DNA of 64,000 nucleotides. It comes from UBA1941 sp046329555 (GTDB lineage: Bacteria > Bacteroidota > Bacteroidia > Chitinophagales > LD1). The stretch's first letter is position 1, and the number at the start of each line of letters is the position of its first letter. This document shows, piece after piece, positions 42,592 to 51,319 of this stretch. The notes below the pieces were generated by a model, which was not told where the DNA came from, did not search any database, and saw only the letters and a list, made by a program, of their open reading frames with translations. Location of the stretch: contig JAXLUK010000004.1 in the NCBI GenBank assembly GCA_046329555.1, positions 124,001 to 188,000 of the forward strand, in the 5' to 3' direction. Made by a program: the position numbers and the translations under genes.

Positions 42592-43524
42592 ATGGACGAA
42601 ACCAACAACAACAGCCAAAGCGACAACAGTCGTAAATTCTACCTGACCATCATTGCGGTATTACTATTGATTAATGGTGTAGCCATCTATTTACTTTTTA
42701 ATGAGAACAAAGAGAATAAGGCAAAAACGGAGACCATTTCTAAAATGGACACCGAAGCTAAAGAACTGAATACGCAGTTAGAAACTGCTAAGCAGGAACT
42801 GGAGTCGTTGAAGGGTAAAAATGCCGAACTGGACGGCATTGTTGCGCAACGTCAACAGGAAATTGAAAAATTGCAGGCAAATCTGGCCGAAGCGCAAAAA
42901 CGCGGTCAATTATCTGCTGCAGAGGTGGCTAAATTCAAACAACAAATTGCCCAATTGCAGACTGACAACGCCAATCTTCAGGCAAAAGTTAAGGAGTTAA
43001 CCGCCAACAATGAGCAGCTCACCGCTGAAAAGGCAAAAACTTTGCAGGATTTGGAGAGCGAGCGCCAGACTTCAGCAAAACTCACTCAGGAAAATGCTGA
43101 AAAGCAGAAGTTGGTTGATTTGGGTTCATTGTTACAACCACAAGGCATGAAGGTGCAAGGTATCCACAAAAAGAACAGCGGTAAGGAAGTAGAGAAAAGC
43201 CATGCTAAGGATATTGATTATCTGAAAGTAACCTTTGCTACTGGTGAAAACAAAGTGTTGGCGGCTGGTCCGTTAAAATTGTATCTGCGAATAATCAACC
43301 CGAAAGGAGAAACCATTTCTGTAGCTGAGCAAGGTTCCGGAACTATGAAAACCGCTGAGGGGCAGGAGGCGCAGTATACCAAACTCATTGAAATGGATTG
43401 GGATCAAAGCAGCAAGAATGTTACGGTAGAATGGTCGCAAGACGTTAAAAATGCCGGAACATATAAAGTTGAATTGTATCAGGCCGGCCATCAGATTGGC
43501 AATGGTTCGATAACCCTGAAATAA
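42592..43524 (+). CDS. Membrane-anchored coiled-coil protein of unknown function
   Basis: 310 residues. A polar N-terminus (~15) is followed by one transmembrane helix (FYLTIIAVLLLINGVAIYLLF, residues ~16-36). A long coiled coil (~45-180, heptads rich in Glu, Lys, Leu and Gln) leads to a C-terminal beta-rich domain (~190-310; KVTFATGENKVLAAGPLKLYLRIINPKG and GTYKVELYQAGHQIGNGSITLK). The last part resembles small periplasmic beta-sandwiches. No enzymatic motif is seen. It probably acts as a periplasmic spacer or scaffold. It has its own promoter and a bidirectional terminator. Confidence 0.75.
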   Translation: MDETNNNSQSDNSRKFYLTIIAVLLLINGVAIYLLFNENKENKAKTETISKMDTEAKELNTQLETAKQELESLKGKNAELDGIVAQRQQEIEKLQANLAEAQKRGQLSAAEVAKFKQQIAQLQTDNANLQAKVKELTANNEQLTAEKAKTLQDLESERQTSAKLTQENAEKQKLVDLGSLLQPQGMKVQGIHKKNSGKEVEKSHAKDIDYLKVTFATGENKVLAAGPLKLYLRIINPKGETISVAEQGSGTMKTAEGQEAQYTKLIEMDWDQSSKNVTVEWSQDVKNAGTYKVELYQAGHQIGNGSITLK

Positions 43525-43540
43525 TTTCTCAGTCTCAATA

Positions 43541-43574
43541 AAAAAGGGCAAGTACAACCGTACTTGCCCTTTTT
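43541..43574. terminator. Bidirectional intrinsic terminator
   Basis: A perfect 15-base inverted repeat (AAAAAGGGCAAGTAC / its complement) with an AACC loop. It gives T-runs on both strands and serves the converging genes at 43524 and 43591. Confidence 0.85.
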
Positions 43575-43590
43575 ATTTTAGTTGAAAGCT

Positions 43591-44049
43591 TTACTTCAAC
43601 AGGTTGCCCAGCATACCACCGATATTGCCTAGATCAAGACCGCCAGATTTTCCACCACTTAATGCACCAAGTACGCCCTGCAGGGTAAAGTTGTTATTAT
43701 TGGGATCAGCCGTTTGCTGTTGAAACTGCTGCATTACGGTAGGGATTAGTGATGACGCCACATTGGCGGCAACTTCCGGTGTAACACCTGCTTTTTGAGC
43801 AATGCTGCCTGCAGCGGAATTCATAATGTTCTTCACAATTGGGTTGTCTGCCCAATTACCGCCTGTACCATTCATCAGACTCATTACCCCCTGCATATTT
43901 CCGCTACTCAACTGGGAAGATAATCCTGAAGAAATAGCCTCTGTAACGGCTTTTATCGCCGTATCGTTATGTTCATTGGGAATTTGTTGGTTGTTAACAA
44001 TTTGATCCTGGGCCTGTTGTTGCACCAATTGTAAAAGTTGTTCGAACAT
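43591..44049 (-). CDS. Gln/Asn-rich DUF937-like protein
   Basis: 152 residues rich in Gln, Asn and Gly with helical stretches; there is no signal peptide or membrane segment. The opening MFEQLLQLVQQQAQDQI, the central AGVTPEVAANVASSLIPTVMQQF and the Gly-rich tail (GGLDLGNIGGMLGNLLK) are like YidB/DUF937 family proteins. Their function is not established. It faces the coiled-coil gene across a shared terminator and is divergent from the TonB receptor. Confidence 0.7.
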   Translation of the reverse strand: MFEQLLQLVQQQAQDQIVNNQQIPNEHNDTAIKAVTEAISSGLSSQLSSGNMQGVMSLMNGTGGNWADNPIVKNIMNSAAGSIAQKAGVTPEVAANVASSLIPTVMQQFQQQTADPNNNNFTLQGVLGALSGGKSGGLDLGNIGGMLGNLLK

Positions 44050-44120
44050 ATTGTTGTATTTTTTGTTTATGTTACGGAAAATTGTGCCAAAAAAAGAAAT
44101 TTAAGCCTAAAGAAACGTAC

Positions 44121-47100
44121 ATGACGCCACAACAACGCCAATCTGCCATGAAACATTTGCGCTTGCTGGTTATGCTGATGCTTTCCAGCAGCCTGCTTTC
44201 CGCTCAGGAAATCAGCGGTATTCTATTTGACAAACGCACCGGCGAACCGCTCATCGGTGCTTCGGTTTTTGTTAAGGGAACTACTAATGGAGTGCAAACT
44301 GATATAGATGGAAAGTTCTCTTTTAAACCCGGTGCAGAGCCTCCGTTTATTTTGGTTTTTTCTTACATCGGCTATCAATCAATGGAGCAACCAGTGAATA
44401 CCAAGGCCGAGGCAGCACGCACCATAACCATCCGGTTAGCTGAGCAGGTTAACGAGTTAAAATCGGTGGAAGTAGTGGATACTCGCATCACGGAAAAGCA
44501 AAAAGAAAATCCGCTCACTATTGAAAGCATGGGTTTACAACAAATCAAGCAAACGGCATCAGCCACTTTTTACGAAGGGCTAAGCACCCTGAAGGGCGTT
44601 GATATGACCACCGCGTCGCTGGGATTTGTGGTCATCAATACGCGCGGATTTAATTCCACTTCCCCGGTTCGCTCTTTACAGCTATTAGATGGTTGTGATA
44701 ACCAGGCGCCGGGTTTAAATTTTAGCATAGGTAATTTCGCCGGGGCATCAGAAATCGATATTCAAAAAGTAGATTTAGTTGTTGGAGCAAGTTCCCCTTT
44801 ATATGGGCCCAATGCTTTCAACGGCGTGTTAAGTATGCAAACCAAAAATCCATTTTACTATCAGGGTTTATCGGTTTTTGTAAAAGGTGCTGAGCGTAAT
44901 ATGTTTGAAGGCGCCATTCGTTTTGCGAAAGCGTTCAAGAATAAGAAGGGAGAAGATAAGTTTGCTTTTAAAGTAGGCGCCTCGTATTTAAGGGCATATG
45001 ATTGGGTAGCCGACAACTACGCGCAATCTGCTGCGCTAACTTCTACCAAACCAACAACCAACCTGGGCGGTTACGATGCTGTGAATCGTTACGGAGATGA
45101 ATTACAAAATACCAACGAAGGTAGCTATGAAGGTAGGAAACAGACCAGAGAGTTGCCGGGATTAGGGCAGATTTTCAGAACAGGTTATCTGGAAAAGGAT
45201 TTGGTGGATTACAATATTTCGAATGTAAAAGCAAACGCTGCACTTCATTACAGAATAACCGATAAAATTGAAGCTAAGGTTGGTTACAACTTTGGATATG
45301 GCACAACGGTGTATCAAGGAGATAACCGGTATAGTTTACGCGGGTTACAATTTCACCAAGTAAGAGCAGAAGTAAGCAAGGCCGACAAGTTTTTTGTAAG
45401 AGCATATTTCACCGCAGAAGATGCCGGCAATTCGTACGATGCCGTTTTTACGGCTTTGAAATTGCAACAAGCAGCTAAACCGAATGATCGGTGGCAACGG
45501 GATTACGTAAAATACTGGTCAGATTACGTTGTTCCGCGGATATATGCACTTGATCCAAACTTCCCTAGAAATCCCAATACCAACAATCCATGGATCATGA
45601 ACTTCGATAGCACCAATTTAGTGGCGAATACATTGATCAATAAATACATCGATTCATTTAAAACTTTCCATCAGGAAGCGCGCAAATACGCCGATGGCAA
45701 TCCGGATAACAGTCCGTTGATTCGCTCTCGTTTTGAGCCTGGCACGGCAGCTTTCGATTCCTTAAAACGTGCCATTACATCCAGAACAGCATTTGCTGAA
45801 GGCGGAACAAAATTTTTCGACAAAAGCAAGATGCTGCATGTACAAGCAGAATACAAATGGGATATCAAGAGAAAGAATCAGGATAAAAACTGGTTCGATT
45901 TGATCACCGGAGCAAGCTTTAGGATGTACTTCCCTTATTCACTTGGAACCGTATTCAGTGATACATTCTCGAGAAGATATCAATTAGATTCTCTGGGTAA
46001 ACCAGTGCAGGATGCCAACGGTAAGAACATCGTCCTTGACAGTACGTACCGCCGCATTACTAACTGGGAGTTCGGCGCGTACTTCAGCATCACGCGCAAA
46101 TTCACTTTTGGAAAAGATCATAGTTTAACCCCAACACTGACGGTGCGTTTCGACCGAAATCAAAATTTTGCCTGGAAAACCGCCGATGGCAAAATAGAAC
46201 CCATTATAACACCAGCGGCATCCCTAGTTTATTCCTACAAAGGCGAACACACCATCAGGTTATCCTATTCCTCTGCTGTTCGTAATCCTACATTGCAAGA
46301 TCAATATCTGTATTACAACGTAGGCCGTGCCATTCTGATTGGTAATTTAAATGGCGTTGACTCGGTGGTAACAGTCCCCAACCTGGTTAGTTATATCGAT
46401 AAAAACGGTAGCGCTGCGGCCATTGATTCACTCCAATTCCAGCGTGTTGCCGGTGTTCGTCCTGAAAGAGTGCAAACTGTGGAATTGGGTTATCGGGCGC
46501 TTATAGCCAAAAAGGTGTATCTGGATGCCGGTGGCTATGTAAGTTTCTACAGTAACTTCCTGGGATATAAATTAGGCGCCGTGTTTACCGATTCAAAAGG
46601 ATTTACACCAGGAACCATCAGGCAATTTCAGGTATTGCGTATTGCCACCAACGCGCGCGATCTGGTTATGACTTATGGCGCCAGCATCGGAATCAATTAC
46701 TACTTTATCAAAAATTATGCAGTAACAGCGAATTACTCTTTCAATATCCTGAATCGATTAGGATCTACGGACCCCATAATTCCGGCGTTCAATACGCCGC
46801 CTCACAAGTTCAATATCGGTATCAGCGGATACGATATAAAAATTGGTAAGCAGAAAGGATTTGGATTTAATGTCAATTACAAATGGGTGCATGGATTTCA
46901 GTTTGAAGGATCGCCACAGTTTACCGGTTCTATTCCATCCTATTCCATGCTGGATGCGCAAATCAGTTGGGACGTTCAGCGTATTTATACTACATTTAAG
47001 TTCGGCGGAAGCAATTTGGTTTCAAATAGAAACTTTCAGGCCTATGGGGGCCCGGGTATTGGACGTATGCTATACGGAACCATCTTATTGAATATGGATT

Positions 47101-47135
47101 GGGACGCCCTTTCTAAAGGAAAACAAAAAAAATAA
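44121..47135 (+). CDS. Large TonB-dependent receptor with carboxypeptidase-like N-terminal domain
   Basis: About 1,004 residues from the ATG at 44121; an alternative ATG at 44148 (MKHLRLLVMLMLSSSLLSAQ) gives a tighter signal peptide. A carboxypeptidase-D-like domain (EISGILFDKRTGEPLIGASVF...) is followed by a plug with FVVINTRGFNSTSPVRSLQLLDG and GASSPLYGPNAFNGVLSMQT, then a large barrel. It resembles SusC in size, but no SusD partner follows; instead a T9SS-exported esterase-like protein follows after 3 bases, so they are co-transcribed. The substrate is unknown. Confidence 0.92.
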   Translation: MTPQQRQSAMKHLRLLVMLMLSSSLLSAQEISGILFDKRTGEPLIGASVFVKGTTNGVQTDIDGKFSFKPGAEPPFILVFSYIGYQSMEQPVNTKAEAARTITIRLAEQVNELKSVEVVDTRITEKQKENPLTIESMGLQQIKQTASATFYEGLSTLKGVDMTTASLGFVVINTRGFNSTSPVRSLQLLDGCDNQAPGLNFSIGNFAGASEIDIQKVDLVVGASSPLYGPNAFNGVLSMQTKNPFYYQGLSVFVKGAERNMFEGAIRFAKAFKNKKGEDKFAFKVGASYLRAYDWVADNYAQSAALTSTKPTTNLGGYDAVNRYGDELQNTNEGSYEGRKQTRELPGLGQIFRTGYLEKDLVDYNISNVKANAALHYRITDKIEAKVGYNFGYGTTVYQGDNRYSLRGLQFHQVRAEVSKADKFFVRAYFTAEDAGNSYDAVFTALKLQQAAKPNDRWQRDYVKYWSDYVVPRIYALDPNFPRNPNTNNPWIMNFDSTNLVANTLINKYIDSFKTFHQEARKYADGNPDNSPLIRSRFEPGTAAFDSLKRAITSRTAFAEGGTKFFDKSKMLHVQAEYKWDIKRKNQDKNWFDLITGASFRMYFPYSLGTVFSDTFSRRYQLDSLGKPVQDANGKNIVLDSTYRRITNWEFGAYFSITRKFTFGKDHSLTPTLTVRFDRNQNFAWKTADGKIEPIITPAASLVYSYKGEHTIRLSYSSAVRNPTLQDQYLYYNVGRAILIGNLNGVDSVVTVPNLVSYIDKNGSAAAIDSLQFQRVAGVRPERVQTVELGYRALIAKKVYLDAGGYVSFYSNFLGYKLGAVFTDSKGFTPGTIRQFQVLRIATNARDLVMTYGASIGINYYFIKNYAVTANYSFNILNRLGSTDPIIPAFNTPPHKFNIGISGYDIKIGKQKGFGFNVNYKWVHGFQFEGSPQFTGSIPSYSMLDAQISWDVQRIYTTFKFGGSNLVSNRNFQAYGGPGIGRMLYGTILLNMDWDALSKGKQKK

Positions 47136-47138
47136 CGC

Positions 47139-48566
47139 ATGATGAAAAATATCACACTTGCACTTACTTGCTTGCTTCTAACAGTTGCCAGCAATGGTCA
47201 GCGCTACTTAACCCCTCAGTTCACGAATGTAGATGTAGCCACTAATATCAAATACGGCGAAAACCTAGGTTATAATACCTCGTTCCTCAACACCGAAGAT
47301 TTAGTGATGGATGTATACACACCGGCAGGAGACACAGTATCTAACCGGCCGGTCATTATCCTCGGTCATGGCGGTTCGTTTCTATCGTTATATACCTGGG
47401 GTGTGAAGGAACAATACAGCATTGTAGAATTATGCAAACGCTACGCTCGTCTAGGTTATGTTGCCGTATCAATTAACTACCGTTTAGGATGGGCTGCCGG
47501 CGACAACGATGCAGAAACCAGGGAAAAAACCATTATCAACGCGGTATATCGCGCAATGCAGGATTTTAAAACGTGTATTCGCTATTTCAGGAAAGATGCA
47601 GTGAACGGTAACACCTACCGCATTAATCCTTGTAAAATTTTTGTTGGAGGAACTAATTCCGGCGGGTATGCCGCACTGGCTTGTAGCATGCTGAATCAGC
47701 AATCGGAATTAACCGGCATTAAATTTTTAGATGGCAGTGGAAACCCTTATATCAATCAGTCCTTAACTGGTGATTTTGACGGTTTTGGAGGTTCGCAGAA
47801 TATCAATAATTACCCTGGATTTTCTTCTCGCCCCAGCGCAATTCTCGCATTGGGGACTGCTACTGGCGATACCACTTGGGTACAAGCCGGTGAAGTACCG
47901 GTAGTAGCTTTTCACGGTGTTGAAGAAGTAACTACGCCGTATAACACTGCAAGAGTAATTACCTCTTCCGGAACGCCCATTATTGTGGTAAGCGGTTCAG
48001 GTGATTTCATGCCTTACGTAGATGCCTTGGGTAACAACAACATTTTTAAAGGAAAAGGATTTGCCCCGGGGCCTCCCAATAAACAAAATGGAGTAGTACT
48101 GCAACCTGTTGAAGGTTTGTATCCATTCTATGGTCAGGGATTTGAACCATGGAGTTGGTATGACGGGGCTCAACCCATAGGCGATCCAAACTTAAATCCC
48201 GGTGCCTCTCAAACCAAAGCCATGAAGTTTATAGATACGATCATGCAGTATTCTACCGTTAGATTTTTCGAAATTATTAAGGACACCGCTTCCTGCCAGT
48301 TTACCACTGGAGTTAATGAGCAACAACAGTTAGCAGCAAAGATTTATCCAAATCCTGTTAACCAGACGCTTCACATCAGCTTTGAAGACGCCGCAAAGCC
48401 GACAACGATTACATTAACCAGCCTCACTGGTAGTGTTTTGATAACCAAGGAGCAGGTAACAAAAGAGGAATATCTGGAAGTAGGTGGGTTGCCGTGTGGT
48501 TCCTATTTGCTAACCATTTCGGATGGTACTTCCGTGAATAGGAAGAAGGTGGTGATTATACATTAA
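47139..48566 (+). CDS. T9SS-exported esterase-like alpha/beta-hydrolase, possibly inactive
   Basis: 475 residues: a signal peptide (MMKNITLALTCLLLTVASNG), an alpha/beta-hydrolase domain (~30-370) and a type A sorting domain (~390-475; PNPVNQTLHISFED, GSVLITKE, LPCGSYLLTIS). The oxyanion-hole HGGSF is present. At the nucleophile elbow, residues 171-175 read G-T-N-S-G where carboxylesterases have G-x-S-x-G, so Asn173 sits at the serine position. It may therefore be a non-catalytic binding protein unless Ser174 acts. It lies 3 bases after the TonB receptor and 79 before the DUF4397 gene, suggesting a surface uptake or processing unit. Confidence 0.85.
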   Translation: MMKNITLALTCLLLTVASNGQRYLTPQFTNVDVATNIKYGENLGYNTSFLNTEDLVMDVYTPAGDTVSNRPVIILGHGGSFLSLYTWGVKEQYSIVELCKRYARLGYVAVSINYRLGWAAGDNDAETREKTIINAVYRAMQDFKTCIRYFRKDAVNGNTYRINPCKIFVGGTNSGGYAALACSMLNQQSELTGIKFLDGSGNPYINQSLTGDFDGFGGSQNINNYPGFSSRPSAILALGTATGDTTWVQAGEVPVVAFHGVEEVTTPYNTARVITSSGTPIIVVSGSGDFMPYVDALGNNNIFKGKGFAPGPPNKQNGVVLQPVEGLYPFYGQGFEPWSWYDGAQPIGDPNLNPGASQTKAMKFIDTIMQYSTVRFFEIIKDTASCQFTTGVNEQQQLAAKIYPNPVNQTLHISFEDAAKPTTITLTSLTGSVLITKEQVTKEEYLEVGGLPCGSYLLTISDGTSVNRKKVVIIH

Positions 48567-48645
48567 CAAATGTTTACAAACTTTTCTGAACCAATTATCA
48601 ACTTTGGTGTTCTTTAATTCATTATTCATTAAAACAAAAAACGCA

Positions 48646-50496
48646 ATGAAAAAGCTGTTCTCTTACGCAGTAGTAGCTTGCGGTCTTTTGTTTGCTCAGC
48701 AAACAAAGGCGCAGGTAAATGTTGTGGTAGTCCACAACTGCCCCAGCAAAGAAGCCGATACGGTAGACGTATGGGTGAAAAACGCCCTTTTACCGGGTGG
48801 TGAAGTAAAATTATTATCTAATCTGGCTTTCCGTCAGGCTTACTACGTTTCAATCGGAGCCGCCGCTTTACCGGCAGGAACTGATTTGGTAGTAACTCCG
48901 AAAGGCAGCAGCAGCACTGCAGGCGCAGTATTTACCAAGCCAGTGAGTGGTTTGGCTGCAGGCAACTATACCTTAGTAGCCACCGGTTTGATTGATTCTT
49001 CCATTAAGGTTAACCCAAGCGGTATTAACAAAGCGTTTGATTTAGATGTAAACGCTACCTTGATGCCTGTTTCAACAGATCCAAACAAATTTTATTTTGC
49101 TTTCAAACATGGTGTGGTTGATGCCCCGGCTGTAACTGTTCAGTCGTTCATCACTACCATCCAAAGCACCCCGCGCGACTCTGTGGTCGACAATGCTGCT
49201 TTCCGCGCGCACACCACTTTCGGTTTGTACGGAGCAGCGCCTCACCGCCTTCATGTTTATGCCACAGGTACTAGCACACCATTGATAAGATACAATGGCG
49301 ACATTTTGAAACTTTTGGGCGGAAAAGCTGCGCTCGGTTTTGCATCTGGTTTCCTGGATACAACCGGCACAGGCACAAAAAATACCTTTGGCGTTTATGC
49401 TGCAGTAATTGATACCACTGCATTAACATACGCTCCGGGTCTTCCTATTTCAGTAGGTTATAAAGCCTTAGCTGTTGCTGCTTTACCTGTTGAGAAAGTT
49501 GCTGGCGTAGTACAAGTTTATCATAACTCAGGCGACCCATTGGTTAAGAATGTAGATTTATACGTTGGTGGAATTAAACAAATCATTGGATTGGGCTTCC
49601 GCCAAGGTTTCCAAAGCGCTGGATTCATCCAAGACTTTGATTACAAAATTGATTTACACGCTAAAGATTCTTCTTCATCTGTACTATCACAAACCTTGCG
49701 TCTGGGCTCAGATAGCGTTGTAGCAGTAGTTGCGGGTGTTGTTGACCCAAGTAAGTTTGCCACTAACCCAGATGGAGTTGACCGCTCGTTGAAACTCTAT
49801 CTGAATACACCTACACGTGTAACCATGCCGGCAGGTTCTACTCAAATCACCGTTTTCCATGGCGCAACTGATGCACCAACGGTAAGTCTTACTGTGCCAG
49901 CCGTAGGCGGTGCTGCATTGATTTCAGGTTTGAAATATGGCCAATACCAAGTGGCTTCTGCACCGGGAATCGGAAGTGCATTGCCAACTTCATTAGGTAA
50001 TGTAATTGTAGATCTGCGTATTCCAGGCGGTACTGTATACAAATCTTACATTGTACCACTGGGTGCTATAGATGGAAAAGCTGTAACAGTTTGCGCTTCA
50101 GGATTCCTGGATACCGCTGCCAACCAAAATGGTCCTTCTTTCAAAATTTTCGCAGGAATTCCTAATTCGCCGCTGCCCGCTATTGCTATTTTGAAAGATA
50201 CTTCAATTGTAAATAGCATTACAGATCCAAAAACTTCAGCTATGCAATTGCGCATGTTCCCGAATCCCGCCAATACCCAATTGGTTGTAGGTTTCGATGT
50301 GGCTGAAACGAGTGATGTGACCGTTGAATTAGTTGATTTGAACGGACGTGTGGTAAAAACTATCGTAAACGAGCGCCTTGATGCCGGTACGAAGTACTAC
50401 ACTGAAAACTTATCAGATTTGAACTCTGGTATGTACTTTGCCCGCGTAAGAAACGGAAAAGAAATAGCCAGCTATAAAGTGAATGTATTGCACTAA
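48646..50496 (+). CDS. DUF4397-repeat surface protein with T9SS type A sorting domain
   Basis: About 616 residues from the ATG at 48646 (MKKLFSYAVVACGLLFAQQTKA, signal peptide). At least three repeats of DUF4397 type are visible, with openings VNVVVVHNCPSKEADTVDVW, GVVQVYHNSGDPLVKNVDLY and TQITVFHGATDAPTVSLTV. Each has the V-x-x-x-H-N/G start and a LxFRQ or LKYGQ segment. The final ~75 residues are a type A sorting domain (FPNPANTQL, VDLNGRVVKT, LNSGMYFARVR). DUF4397 proteins are cell-surface beta proteins of unknown role. The third gene of the receptor-esterase cluster, it is followed by a strong terminator. Confidence 0.88.
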   Translation: MKKLFSYAVVACGLLFAQQTKAQVNVVVVHNCPSKEADTVDVWVKNALLPGGEVKLLSNLAFRQAYYVSIGAAALPAGTDLVVTPKGSSSTAGAVFTKPVSGLAAGNYTLVATGLIDSSIKVNPSGINKAFDLDVNATLMPVSTDPNKFYFAFKHGVVDAPAVTVQSFITTIQSTPRDSVVDNAAFRAHTTFGLYGAAPHRLHVYATGTSTPLIRYNGDILKLLGGKAALGFASGFLDTTGTGTKNTFGVYAAVIDTTALTYAPGLPISVGYKALAVAALPVEKVAGVVQVYHNSGDPLVKNVDLYVGGIKQIIGLGFRQGFQSAGFIQDFDYKIDLHAKDSSSSVLSQTLRLGSDSVVAVVAGVVDPSKFATNPDGVDRSLKLYLNTPTRVTMPAGSTQITVFHGATDAPTVSLTVPAVGGAALISGLKYGQYQVASAPGIGSALPTSLGNVIVDLRIPGGTVYKSYIVPLGAIDGKAVTVCASGFLDTAANQNGPSFKIFAGIPNSPLPAIAILKDTSIVNSITDPKTSAMQLRMFPNPANTQLVVGFDVAETSDVTVELVDLNGRVVKTIVNERLDAGTKYYTENLSDLNSGMYFARVRNGKEIASYKVNVLH

Positions 50497-50515
50497 TATT
50501 GTTTAGGCGTTAGAG

Positions 50516-50546
50516 AAAAGGGGAGAAGCAATTCTCCCCTTTTTTT
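50516..50546 (+). terminator. Intrinsic terminator after the DUF4397 gene
   Basis: A 12-base stem (AAAAGGGGAGAA / TTCTCCCCTTTT) with a GCAA loop and a T tract. A shorter T4 on the other strand may also serve the converging gene at 50557. Confidence 0.85.
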
Positions 50547-50556
50547 ATGCTCATTT

Positions 50557-51285
50557 TTAGAAAGCGTAGCCAATGTTAATCTGGCCCATTACCTTGAGGA
50601 AGGCTGGTAAAGTGGGAACACCGGAATTGTTATTATTGTTGGAAGTTAGTTTAACTGGTTGTACATACTTACTGTTAGCAGAATTGTAAGTACCCCACAA
50701 CTTTTGGTAGCCGGCGCCTAATGTAAAATCAATACTAAATCCATTCTTCTTAACGATTTGAAATCCGGCAACCGCACACACAAAAAAGTGATTGAAGCTG
50801 TAAAAATCACCATTTGATTTAGCCGTTGCTCTCACGTAATTGTAAGAAAAATGTGGCCCTACATAAAGCCCTTTGGGTGCCTTCATCTTCTTTATTGGAT
50901 AGAAACGATAGCCCAATTGAGCCCGACCACCGCTAACATTGTACCTAAACTTAAAGGTGTCGTTCACAGCCCCAAGAATCAAAATGAGTGGTGAGGTGTA
51001 GTTTACACCACCAGCCACCAGCACAGCATGTTGCGATGCCAACATGCGCTCATAACTAACCCTGAATTCTCCATTGATTAGAAAAGGGCCTGAGGCAAAC
51101 CAATCGAAAATGCCAGTTTTCACCACATTTTGTTTCATCGGCATCGTTCGCGCCTCTTTAAAGCCTTCGAACTTCTCCTTTTTCCTACCAAAACCCTGAA
51201 AGCCGGTAGAATCAGTACTACGCTGCTGCGACCAGCCATTGAAGGCCAACAGCGTAAACAACAGGATGCCAGTGGTTGTTTTCAT
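50557..51285 (-). CDS. Outer-membrane beta-barrel protein of unknown function
   Basis: 242 residues with a signal peptide (MKTTTGILLFTLLAFNGWSQ). A charged linker precedes ~8 amphipathic strands (FLINGEFRVSYERML, HAVLVAGGVNYTSP, GGRAQLGYRFYPI, GLYVGPHFSYNYV, FSIDFTLGAGYQKLWG), and the protein ends in an aromatic residue (INIGYAF). This is the layout of small DUF3575-like barrels. A role cannot be assigned. It converges on the DUF4397 gene and is divergent from the acyl-CoA dehydrogenase across only 34 bases. Confidence 0.75.
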   Translation of the reverse strand: MKTTTGILLFTLLAFNGWSQQRSTDSTGFQGFGRKKEKFEGFKEARTMPMKQNVVKTGIFDWFASGPFLINGEFRVSYERMLASQHAVLVAGGVNYTSPLILILGAVNDTFKFRYNVSGGRAQLGYRFYPIKKMKAPKGLYVGPHFSYNYVRATAKSNGDFYSFNHFFVCAVAGFQIVKKNGFSIDFTLGAGYQKLWGTYNSANSKYVQPVKLTSNNNNNSGVPTLPAFLKVMGQINIGYAF

Positions 51286-51319
51286 TGACTGAAATTAAAA
51301 AGATTACGTTATTCGCATT

